DNA of 6,321 nt from Candidatus Paceibacter sp. (GTDB lineage Bacteria > Patescibacteriota > Patescibacteriia > SG8-24 > DYFX01). Positions within the stretch are counted from its first letter, which is position 1, and every line of letters starts with the position of its first letter. The notes beneath the pieces are model-generated. The model searched no databases and was not told where the DNA came from. It worked only from the letters and a program-made list of their open reading frames with translations. The stretch lies in NCBI GenBank assembly GCA_020724945.1, contig DYFX01000041.1, forward strand, positions 4,144 through 10,464. Reading direction: 5' to 3'. Position numbers and translations under genes: made by a program. Positions 1 through 4,883 of this stretch are shown here, piece after piece.

Positions 1-166
1 CATCGTCGAGGTCGAGGACTTCGACCGCTTCCTCGCCGAGAGCGCCGCGCTCGGCACCCCGCTCGAAGCCGTCGCCGTCATCGACGCCGCCTCCGGCACC
101 CGCGCCGTCACGGCTCGCGATCCCGACGGCCGCCGCGTCCGCGTCCGTGAACGCGCCTCCGCCTGA
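1..166 (+). CDS. C-terminal fragment of an unidentified protein (5' truncated by window edge)
   Basis: Reading from base 2, an open frame gives 54 residues that begin IVEVEDFDRFLAES and end RDPDGRRVRVRERASA before TGA at 164-166. Codon use is strongly GC-ending, like the neighbours, and an intrinsic terminator lies directly downstream, so this is very likely a real gene end. The ending 'DPDG' followed by alternating valines and arginines is reminiscent of the last strand of VOC/glyoxalase-fold proteins, but the fragment is too short to assign and I give no function. The start lies outside the window. Confidence 0.6.
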   Translation, partial: IVEVEDFDRFLAESAALGTPLEAVAVIDAASGTRAVTARDPDGRRVRVRERASA

Positions 167-169
167 TCC

Positions 170-198
170 GCCTCCCCGCTCATCGGAGAGGCTTTTTT
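170..198 (+). terminator. Rho-independent terminator after the first partial gene
   Basis: The arms GCCTCCCC (170-177) and GGAGAGGC (185-192) pair over 8 positions with one C-A mismatch around a 7-nt loop. Six T residues follow at 193-198. It begins 4 nt after the upstream stop codon, so it would end that transcript before the exchanger gene's own promoter. Confidence 0.8.
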
Positions 199-200
199 CG

Positions 201-209
201 TGCTAGAAT
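201..209 (+). promoter_or_regulatory. Extended -10 promoter for the exchanger gene, probably leaderless
   Basis: TGCTAGAAT matches the extended -10 pattern TGnTAnnnT (hexamer TAGAAT at 204-209). It sits just after the terminator T-tract. The ATG at 218 begins 8 nt after the hexamer, so a start site 6-8 nt downstream would give a leader of about 0-2 nt. No Shine-Dalgarno is present between the hexamer and the ATG, and I see no convincing -35 hexamer at 16-18 nt spacing. The placement agrees with those upstream of ftsE and the FtsB-like gene. Confidence 0.6.
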
Positions 210-217
210 GCCGGCAT

Positions 218-1178
218 ATGACGACCTTCTTCGCGATCGCGGCCATCCTCGGCCTGTTCTATGTCCTCGGCCGTTCGGCCGATGTCGTCGTCGAGAGCCT
301 GCGCCACCTGGCGAAGCGGCTCGGCGTCGGGATCGGCATGGGTTGGCATGCTCGGCTTCATCCTCGGCGTCTTCACGACGCTTCCGGAGGTGGCCATCGC
401 CGTCAATGCGGTGGTCCTGGGCGTGCCGGCCGTCTCCTTCGGCAACCTGATCGGCGGCATCCCCGTCATCCTCGGCCTCGTGCTCGGCATCAACCTGGTG
501 CTGAACCGGAAGGTGGAGATCGATCGGCGCGACGCCGCGACGCTCTCCTTCATCGCCGCCTACCTGCTCCTGCCGCTGCTGCTGGGACGCGACGGACGCC
601 TCGACGCCTTCGACGGCGCGGGGCTCATCGCGGGCTATGCCCTGCTCATCGTCGGATTCTTCTGGCGCGACAGCCGAATGCCGGCCATCACCGTGGACAT
701 CAGCACCTCCGGCGAGCGGCGCCGCGATGTCCTGACCGTCGCGCTCGGCGCCATCGCCGTCGTCGTCTCGTCCGACCTGATCGTGCGCCTGACGGAGTAC
801 CTGCTCGGCATCTACCCGATCGTGCCCGCCTTCCTGGTCGGTCTCCTGCTCTTCGCCGTCGGGACGAACCTTCCGGAGATTTCCGTGGCGATCTCTTCCT
901 GGCGCCGCGGCGCGGGCGACCTTTCCGTCCATCACCTCTTCGGATCGGCCATGGCCAACATCCTCCTGATCGGCTTCCTCGCCTTCCTGAAGCCGCTCGC
1001 CATCGCCACGGGCGCGGGGTATCTCGGCCTCATCGCCGCCTATGTCATCCTGCTGGGAGCGCTCGCCGTCTTCAGCTGGACCGGCCGCCAGCTCACGCGC
1101 GCCGAAGGCGCCGTCCTGCTCGCGCTGTACGGGGCGTTCTTCATCAGCCAGGCCGTCCTGGCCGGCGCGGCCCGATGA
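218..1178 (+). CDS. Sodium/calcium exchanger (CaCA) family membrane protein, frameshifted near 341-350
   Basis: The product is a predicted polytopic membrane exchanger that would move Ca2+ or a similar cation against Na+ or H+. From ATG 218 the frame reads MTTFFAIAAILGLFYVLGR, a first membrane helix, and continues to about 340. From about 348 the protein continues one frame over, to TGA 1176-1178. Both halves of the family's internal duplication are visible: alpha-1 with 'TTLPEVAIAV' and 'SFGNLIGG', and alpha-2 with 'GTNLPEISVAI' and 'FGSAMANILLIG'. These correspond to the usual G(T/S)xPE and GNxxGSN motifs. Joined, the product is about 319 residues, a normal length for YrbG-like exchangers, with roughly ten hydrophobic segments. 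Removing one base in 341-346, or a 10-base unit bounded by two GGCATG copies (335-340, 345-350), restores one frame. It may be a pseudogene, a sequencing error or a switchable gene. An initiation at ATG 348 would lose the first helix. The zincin gene overlaps its end by ATGA. Confidence 0.8.
335..350 (+). repeat. GGCATG direct repeat at the frameshift point
   Basis: GGCATG occurs at 335-340 and again at 345-350, so the unit is 10 bases. Ten is not a multiple of three, and removing one unit moves the reading frame from that of ATG 218 into the frame that encodes the rest of the exchanger. The read-through would become GVGIGMLGFILGVF. This is a plausible footprint of a small duplication or slippage event. 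Confidence 0.5.
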
Positions 1179-1576
1179 GCCGCGACGCGTTCGAGGCGCT
1201 CGCCGACCGCGCCTTCGCCTCGATTCCCCTGCGCTTCCGCGCGCGCCTCGGCAATGTCGGCATCGTCATCGAGGACTGGCCGACCGACGAGCAGAACGCC
1301 GTCGGTCTCGAGGAGGGCGAGGAGGGCGGCGATATCCTCGGTCTCTATGAGGGCGTCTCGCAGGTGGATCTGCCGTACGACACGAGCGGGATGCTCCCCG
1401 ACCGCATCTTCCTCTTCCAGGGCCCCATCGAGGACGAGGCCGAGGACACGGACGGCGATGTCTTCCGCGTCATCCGCGAGACGCTCATCCACGAGATCGG
1501 CCACCACTTCGGCATGGACGACGAGGAGATCCACCGCGTGTTCGAGGAGAAGTGGGAAAAAGGAAACGGCGCCTGA
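1175..1576 (+). CDS. Zincin-like metallopeptidase family protein (HExxHxxGxxD)
   Basis: This 133-residue cytosolic-looking protein has no signal peptide or membrane segment. Near the C-terminus it carries HEIGHHFGMDD (residues 106-116), an HExxHxxGxxD zinc site with H106 and H110 as ligands, E107 as the catalytic base and D115 as the likely third ligand. Length, acidic composition, a DLPYDT-like middle, 'RIFLFQGPIE' and the terminal motif match the small 'possibly zinc metallopeptidase' family (Pfam Zincin_1, formerly DUF1025). The physiological substrate of that family is not established. ATG 1175-1177 overlaps the exchanger's TGA (ATGA), which implies translational coupling. The final codons and TGA lie inside the hairpin that terminates the opposing ftsX transcript. 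Intact exchanger translation ends at this ATG. Ribosomes that stay in the frame of ATG 218 would instead read straight through into this frame. Confidence 0.88.
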   Translation: MSRDAFEALADRAFASIPLRFRARLGNVGIVIEDWPTDEQNAVGLEEGEEGGDILGLYEGVSQVDLPYDTSGMLPDRIFLFQGPIEDEAEDTDGDVFRVIRETLIHEIGHHFGMDDEEIHRVFEEKWEKGNGA

Positions 1577-1589
1577 CGGCGCCGTTTCC
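1557..1589 (-). terminator. Strong intrinsic terminator of ftsEX, overlapping the zincin gene's end
   Basis: GGAAACGGCGCC (1562-1573) and GGCGCCGTTTCC (1578-1589) form a perfect 12-bp stem with the 4-nt loop TGAC. On the minus strand the stem is followed by U5 (A5 at 1557-1561), so it works as the ftsX terminator 7 nt past that gene's stop codon. On the plus strand no U-run follows, but the hairpin could still slow polymerase coming from the zincin gene. The zincin stop codon TGA (1574-1576) occupies three of the four loop bases. Confidence 0.9.
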
Positions 1590-1596
1590 GCATCCG

Positions 1597-2508
1597 CTAT
1601 TTCTTGAGGTACCGCCGCATCGAGAGCGCGGTGGCGACGAGCGACAGGAAGGTGACCGCGCCGAGCTGGTAGCCGAAGATGGTCATCCAGTGATCGCGGT
1701 AGTAGGCCGTCACGCCGACTTCGGCGTCGAAGAAGGCGCGCGCCGCCGGCTCGATGACATTCAGCGCGGGAAAGACCAGCGCCGCCACGAGGCCGAGCGA
1801 GATGAGGTTGAACAGCACGGTCTCGATCAGGAACGGGCTCCGCACGAAATTGCTGGAAGCGCCCACCAGCCGCATGATGGCGATCTCCTCGCGGTGGATG
1901 TAGATGGAGACGCGGATGGTGTTGAAGACGATGAGGAGCGAGATGAGCGCGAAGACGAGCGAGAGCCCGAGCGCGGCGCGCTGGACCTTGGCGGTCACCG
2001 AAGTCAGCCGCTCGATCAGCACGCGGTGGTCCTGGACCGTCTTGTCCTCGACCAGGCTCTTGATGGCGGGGCTCTCGAGCGCCTCGAGGATCGGGCCGTA
2101 GCGCCCTGCGTCCTTGGCCTTGATGACCAGCACCGGACCGAGCGGGTTCTCCCCCACTTCCTGGAGCGCGGCGAGGATCTCCGGCTCGTCGGCGTGGTTC
2201 CGCTTGAAGGTCTCGAGCGCCTCTTCGCGCGAGATGAAGACGATGTCCTTCACTTCCGGCAGCGAGGTCAGGTTGCCGCGCACACCGTGCACGCGCTCGT
2301 CCGACACTTCAGGACCGAAGTAGACGGAGACATCGACCCGGTCCTCGATCACTTGGATGGCGGCGTCGGTGAAGAAGTTCACGATCACCAGCAGGTTGAG
2401 CGAGAAGTAGGTCAGGATGAGGATGGAGATCGTCATGAGCGACAATCCCAGGTTCCTCCAGAAATCCTTGAAGGCGAATTTTACGACGCGCGCGGTGGAA
2501 AGGATCAT
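1597..2508 (-). CDS. ftsX: Cell division protein FtsX (FtsEX complex membrane subunit)
   Basis: FtsX is the membrane subunit of the FtsEX ABC-type complex, which couples ATP hydrolysis by FtsE to activation of cell-wall hydrolases at the septum. The 303-residue product has the standard four-helix layout. TM1 is at about 21-43, and a large extracytoplasmic domain at about 44-175 contains the 'ENPLGPVLVI' segment (120-129), equivalent to the family's NPLP region. TM2 is at 178-198, TM3 at 228-247 and TM4 at 277-297. After TM2 comes REEIAIMRLVGAS (206-218), the conserved FtsX/MacB cytoplasmic motif. The start is ATG 2508, with AAGGAGG (2518-2512) three nucleotides upstream and no nearby alternative. 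It lies 17 nt after the ftsE stop, so the two genes are co-transcribed. No hydrolase or activator such as an M23 peptidase follows: the operon ends at the hairpin beyond 1597. Confidence 0.95.
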   Translation of the reverse strand: MILSTARVVKFAFKDFWRNLGLSLMTISILILTYFSLNLLVIVNFFTDAAIQVIEDRVDVSVYFGPEVSDERVHGVRGNLTSLPEVKDIVFISREEALETFKRNHADEPEILAALQEVGENPLGPVLVIKAKDAGRYGPILEALESPAIKSLVEDKTVQDHRVLIERLTSVTAKVQRAALGLSLVFALISLLIVFNTIRVSIYIHREEIAIMRLVGASSNFVRSPFLIETVLFNLISLGLVAALVFPALNVIEPAARAFFDAEVGVTAYYRDHWMTIFGYQLGAVTFLSLVATALSMRRYLKK

Positions 2509-2511
2509 GCT

Positions 2512-2518
2512 CCTCCTT
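2512..2518 (-). promoter_or_regulatory. Shine-Dalgarno sequence of ftsX
   Basis: AAGGAGG on the minus strand (2518 to 2512) is a near-complete anti-16S match in the 17-nt ftsE-ftsX gap. It is only 3 nt from the ATG (4 nt from the AAGGAG core), which is short. It contrasts with the starts of ftsE, the FtsB-like gene and the exchanger, which have no Shine-Dalgarno. Confidence 0.75.
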
Positions 2519-2525
2519 CAGGGTG

Positions 2526-3206
2526 CTAGATGAGATATTTGCCTTCCTCGTGGTCGGCGACGATCTCGCCGGCGTGGATGGTGAGCACGCGCTTGCGGAG
2601 CGCGTTCACGACCTCGCGGTTGTGCGTGACCATCACGATGGTGGTGCCGAACTCGTTGATCTTGCGGAAGATGTCGACGATCTCGCGCGTATGGATCGAG
2701 TCGAGGTTGCCCGTCGGCTCGTCGGCGACGATGATCTTCGGCCGGTGCACGAGCGACCTCGCGATGACGACGCGCTGCTGCTCGCCGCCGGAAAGCTGTT
2801 TCGGATAGCGGTCCTCCTTGCCGGCGAGGTTCACGATGCGGAGCACATGCGGCACGACCTCGCGGATGCGGCGGCCGGGCGCGCCGGCGACCTCGAGGGC
2901 GAAGGCGACATTCTCGTAGACCGTCTTCTTGGGCAGCAGCTTGAAGTCCTGGAAGACGACGCCGATCTGTCGGCGGAGCGCCGGCACGTCCTTGTCGCGG
3001 ATGCGGCCGATCTCCCAGCCGCCGACCTGGATCGAGCCGCCGCTCGGCGCCTCCTCGGCGATCAGGAGCTTCACCAGCGTGGACTTGCCGGTGCCGCTCT
3101 GCCCGACGATGGACACGAACTCGCCCGGCCGGATATGCAGGTTGACGTTCTTGACCCCGACGATGCCGGGGCCGTACATCTTGCTGACGTTCTTGAGGCG
3201 AATCAT
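2526..3206 (-). CDS. ftsE: Cell division ATP-binding protein FtsE
   Basis: FtsE is the cytoplasmic ATPase of the FtsEX complex. All ABC motifs are present, numbered from ATG 3206: Walker A GQSGTGKST (35-43), Q-loop Gln86, signature LSGGEQQR (138-145), Walker B IIVADEP (158-164), D-loop NLD (167-169) and switch His195 in 'VTHNREVV'. Its 226 residues and the ending 'HAGEIVADHEEGKYLI' fit FtsE. A GTG six bases upstream (3210-3212) is also in frame, but it abuts the -10 hexamer TATACT (3218-3213). Transcription would start about 7 nt past the hexamer, which is the A of ATG 3206, so ATG 3206 is preferred and the protein begins MIRLKNVSKMYG as in relatives. ftsX follows after 17 nt. A tRNA terminator precedes the promoter, so ftsEX has its own transcription unit. 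Confidence 0.95.
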   Translation of the reverse strand: MIRLKNVSKMYGPGIVGVKNVNLHIRPGEFVSIVGQSGTGKSTLVKLLIAEEAPSGGSIQVGGWEIGRIRDKDVPALRRQIGVVFQDFKLLPKKTVYENVAFALEVAGAPGRRIREVVPHVLRIVNLAGKEDRYPKQLSGGEQQRVVIARSLVHRPKIIVADEPTGNLDSIHTREIVDIFRKINEFGTTIVMVTHNREVVNALRKRVLTIHAGEIVADHEEGKYLI

Positions 3207-3212
3207 GCCCAC

Positions 3213-3221
3213 AGTATAGCA
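3213..3221 (-). promoter_or_regulatory. Extended -10 promoter of ftsEX, leaderless
   Basis: On the minus strand TGCTATACT (3221 to 3213) is an excellent extended -10 element (TGnTATAAT-like). The ATG at 3206 is the seventh base after the hexamer, which is where transcription would begin, so the mRNA should start at or within a base or two of the start codon. No Shine-Dalgarno fits between them. Seventeen bases upstream, the only -35-like sequence is the T-run of the tRNA terminator. Confidence 0.75.
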
Positions 3222-3235
3222 GAAGTCACGGCACG

Positions 3236-3261
3236 AAAAAACACGGCATCGAGCCGTGTTT
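3236..3261 (-). terminator. Intrinsic terminator of the tRNA transcript
   Basis: On the minus strand AACACGGC (3260-3253), loop TCGAT, then GCCGTGTT (3247-3240) forms an 8-bp stem that continues into a run of T residues (A-run 3236-3241 on plus). The first base of the 3' arm's final TT is shared with the T-run. It starts 6 nt after the encoded CCA of tRNA-Thr and separates the tRNAs from the ftsE promoter. Confidence 0.88.
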
Positions 3262-3266
3262 CATCA

Positions 3267-3342
3267 TGGAGCCACCTCGGGGAATCGAACCCCGGACCTC
3301 TGCTTTACGAAAGCATTGCTCTACCGGCTGAGCTAAGGTGGC
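3267..3342 (-). tRNA. tRNA-Thr (anticodon CGU)
   Basis: This is a complete 76-nt cloverleaf with genome-encoded CCA. The acceptor GCCACCT/AGGTGGC has 7 pairs and the D-stem is GCTC/GAGC. The anticodon arm ATGCT-TTCGTAA-AGCAG has loop TT-CGT-AA, giving CGU and decoding ACG threonine codons. Its outermost 27-43 pair is an A-G mismatch. The variable region is AGGTC, the T-arm is CGGGG-TTCGATT-CCCCG, and the discriminator is T followed by CCA (3269-3267). The 5' end is one nucleotide after the tRNA-Gly CCA, so both come from one precursor. Confidence 0.95.
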
Positions 3343-3343
3343 G

Positions 3344-3417
3344 TGGAGCGGGTAACGGGAGTCGAACCCGTCTCTCAACCTTGGGAAGGTCGCATACTAC
3401 CGATGTACTATACCCGC
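3344..3417 (-). tRNA. tRNA-Gly (anticodon CCC)
   Basis: This is a complete 74-nt cloverleaf with encoded CCA (3346-3344). The acceptor GCGGGTA/TACCCGC has 7 perfect pairs and the D-stem GTAC/GTAT has one G-T wobble. The anticodon arm CGACC-TTCCCAA-GGTTG gives CCC, decoding GGG glycine codons. The variable loop is AGAG and the T-arm is ACGGG-TTCGACT-CCCGT. It is the upstream member of a two-tRNA transcript. No clear promoter was found in the 72 bases between it and the parvulin gene, so it may be read from upstream. Confidence 0.95.
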
Positions 3418-3434
3418 GCAGGGCGCGTACGGGC

Positions 3435-3470
3435 CGGCGTTTTCGACAGGCATAGGGTATCGAAACGCCG
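3435..3470 (-). repeat. Inverted repeat between the parvulin gene and the tRNAs
   Basis: CGGCGTTTTCGA (3435-3446) and TCGAAACGCCG (3460-3470) pair over 11 positions with one bulged base, around a 13-nt loop containing TACCCTATGCC on the minus strand. It starts 20 nt past the parvulin stop and ends 17 nt before the tRNA-Gly 5' end. No T-run follows on either strand, so it is not a classic terminator. It may be a processing or mRNA-stabilising hairpin, or an operator at the tRNA promoter. Three tandem CCGT units abut it (3468-3479). Confidence 0.45.
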
Positions 3471-3489
3471 TCCGTCCGTCAATCCCCAG

Positions 3490-4464
3490 CTACTGGACGA
3501 AGATGATGATGGACGCCGTCTTCCGCTGGACCTCGAGGTAGTCGTCGAGCTGGATAGGACGGATGAGGATCTCGTGGAGGTGTACCTTGGCCGTCTCTCC
3601 GGACGATGCCTGGCGGGCGGCGACCCGGAGGACATGGTAGCCGAACACGCTCTTCACGACGCCGCTCGTCTCGCCGTCCTGCAGGGCGAAGGCGGCCGCT
3701 TCGACTTCCGGCGGGAGGAGTCCCCGGCCGATCATGCCGCGGTCGCCCCCGTTGGCCGTGACGGCCGGATCCTCGCTGTACGCGAGCGCGACCTCCTTGA
3801 ACGCCTTGCCGGACCGGAGCTCCTCGAGGGCCGCTTCGGCCTTCTTGCGCTTCTCGGCGTTCAGTTCCTCGTCGCCCTGGATGGCCGCTTCGAGCTTCTG
3901 CCGGATGAGGAACGGATGCAGGACGCGCGTCTTGAACTGCGACGGGCGCAGGCCATAGAGCTGCTCGAGGGTCTCGGCCGCGCGGGCTTCCGCGCGCGCC
4001 TTGCCGCCGGCGGCGTCGAGCGACGCCTGCTCGAGGATCGTCGATTCGTAGGTGTCCTTCACGTCGTCGGAGCTGACGGCGACGCCGTACCGTTCGGCCA
4101 GCGCTTCGGCGAGCTCGTCCTTGATGAGGCGGTCGAGCACGCGCGCTTTCAGCTCCTCCCGCGAAGGGAAGACCGAACCGGGCACGGCGCGCGCGCGTTC
4201 GGCCTCATAGAACCGCTCGAGGACCGCCAGATCCTCCTGATATTCCGAATAGCGGATGACGCGGCCCTCGACGATGGCGGCGGGATACGGCAGGACTTTC
4301 GTGATGACTTGCGTGACGCCGCCCTTCCAGCCGTAGCGGTACAGGCCGAAACCGAAAAGCACGAGCGCCGCGACGGCGGCGCCCCCGACGATCCACGCCG
4401 TGCGGCGGCGGGGTTCAGCGGGAATATGATGACGGATGTTCGGCTGTGCCTGCGATGGCGACAT
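3490..4464 (-). CDS. Membrane-anchored SurA/PrsA-like parvulin peptidyl-prolyl isomerase
   Basis: This is predicted to be an extracytoplasmic foldase that isomerises Xaa-Pro bonds in secreted or envelope proteins, held by one N-terminal helix. The 324-residue product has a short basic tail, TM at about 23-42 and a SurA-N-like helical chaperone domain at about 60-200. A parvulin core at about 203-281 shows 'FKEVALAYSEDP' (222-233), 'NGGDRGMIGRGLLPPEVEAAAF' spread over 238-259, and 'GETSGVVKSVFGYHVLRV' (264-281). The family's first strand, normally a 'HILV' just before the core, is absent there; a 'VHLHEILI' strand appears after it (294-301), as if permuted. I chose ATG 4464 because a weak AGGA (4471-4468) precedes it and the residues further upstream look like shadow of the FtsB-like frame. 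It overlaps that gene by 50 nt, suggesting coupling. The frame stays open upstream to about 4557. Confidence 0.85.
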   Translation of the reverse strand: MSPSQAQPNIRHHIPAEPRRRTAWIVGGAAVAALVLFGFGLYRYGWKGGVTQVITKVLPYPAAIVEGRVIRYSEYQEDLAVLERFYEAERARAVPGSVFPSREELKARVLDRLIKDELAEALAERYGVAVSSDDVKDTYESTILEQASLDAAGGKARAEARAAETLEQLYGLRPSQFKTRVLHPFLIRQKLEAAIQGDEELNAEKRKKAEAALEELRSGKAFKEVALAYSEDPAVTANGGDRGMIGRGLLPPEVEAAAFALQDGETSGVVKSVFGYHVLRVAARQASSGETAKVHLHEILIRPIQLDDYLEVQRKTASIIIFVQ

Positions 4465-4864
4465 AGTTCCTGAAGGCTTCGGGATCCGTGAAATAGGTCC
4501 ACCACTTCTTCGCGTTGCTCCACGCCGGGAGCGCCTCGGCCGTTTCGCTTTCCGCACCGGGCGCCGGACGCTCCGCTTCCCTGCGCACGACGACGGCCTG
4601 CTCGCCCTCCTTCTGGAGCCCGAGCTTCACGCGCGCCTCGCGTTCGAGGAATTCCCCGCTCGAGAGCGAGGATTCGAGCGCGGAGATCTCGAAGTTGCGG
4701 ACGCGCAGCCGTTCGGCCTCGGCCTTCAAAGCCGAGATCTCGCCGTCGATCTGCCGCGCGCGCAAGGTCTCGCGGACGAAGGCGCCGCCCGCCAGGACGG
4801 CGAAAACGGCCAGTCCGACGACCAGCAAGCCGAGGCGGCCTTCGGGTCGGTCTTTCTTCCGCAT
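4415..4864 (-). CDS. Septum formation initiator family protein (FtsB/DivIC-like)
   Basis: This is a small bitopic divisome protein of the FtsB/DivIC/FtsL type, which forms a coiled-coil scaffold linking early and late division proteins. The 149 residues comprise a short basic cytoplasmic end, TM at 11-30 and a coiled coil at about 32-70 with regular hydrophobic spacing. The hallmark 'FLEREARVKLGLQKEGE' follows (72-88), then a proline/glutamate-rich linker and 'WSNAKKWWTYFTD' (115-127). The last 16 residues (134-149) are encoded in bases that also encode the start of the parvulin in another frame. The ATG at 4864 has no Shine-Dalgarno. An extended -10 element overlaps the preceding stop codon, so the gene may also be expressed from its own leaderless start. 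FtsB and DivIC cannot be told apart from this sequence alone, so no symbol is given. Confidence 0.88.
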   Translation of the reverse strand: MRKKDRPEGRLGLLVVGLAVFAVLAGGAFVRETLRARQIDGEISALKAEAERLRVRNFEISALESSLSSGEFLEREARVKLGLQKEGEQAVVVRREAERPAPGAESETAEALPAWSNAKKWWTYFTDPEAFRNYVAIAGTAEHPSSYSR

Positions 4865-4874
4865 AGGCGACTCG

Positions 4875-4883
4875 ATCGTATCA
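4875..4883 (-). promoter_or_regulatory. Candidate extended -10 promoter for the FtsB-like gene
   Basis: TGATACGAT (4883 to 4875, minus strand) fits TGnTAnnnT. The TG is part of the TGA stop of the PH-domain gene. Ten bases separate the hexamer from ATG 4864, so the leader would be about 2-4 nt, and no Shine-Dalgarno is present. Such a short match can arise by chance, but it has the same geometry as the exchanger and ftsE promoters. Confidence 0.45.

Noticed and set aside
1..166. Assignment of the first fragment as a VOC/glyoxalase protein
   Set aside because: Only a short 'DPDG' ending supports it, which also occurs in unrelated folds; the metal ligands would lie mostly outside the window.
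200..1576. One continuous 458-codon plus-strand frame that would fuse the exchanger's N-terminus to the zincin
   Set aside because: Between about 350 and 1175 this frame is arginine-rich shadow of the real exchanger frame, with no family features. It is open only because GC-rich DNA has few stops, so a designed fusion is not supported.
1552..3455. Long plus-strand open frames opposite ftsX, ftsE and the tRNAs (and similar ones to about 5918)
   Set aside because: They are antisense shadows of well-recognised genes, rich in Asp/Glu/Arg/His, with no motif and passing through tRNAs and terminators.
4465..4557. N-terminal extension of the parvulin beginning at 4557
   Set aside because: The added residues are Arg/Ser-rich shadow of the FtsB-like coding frame and have no Shine-Dalgarno. 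ATG 4464 gives the expected short tail before the membrane helix.
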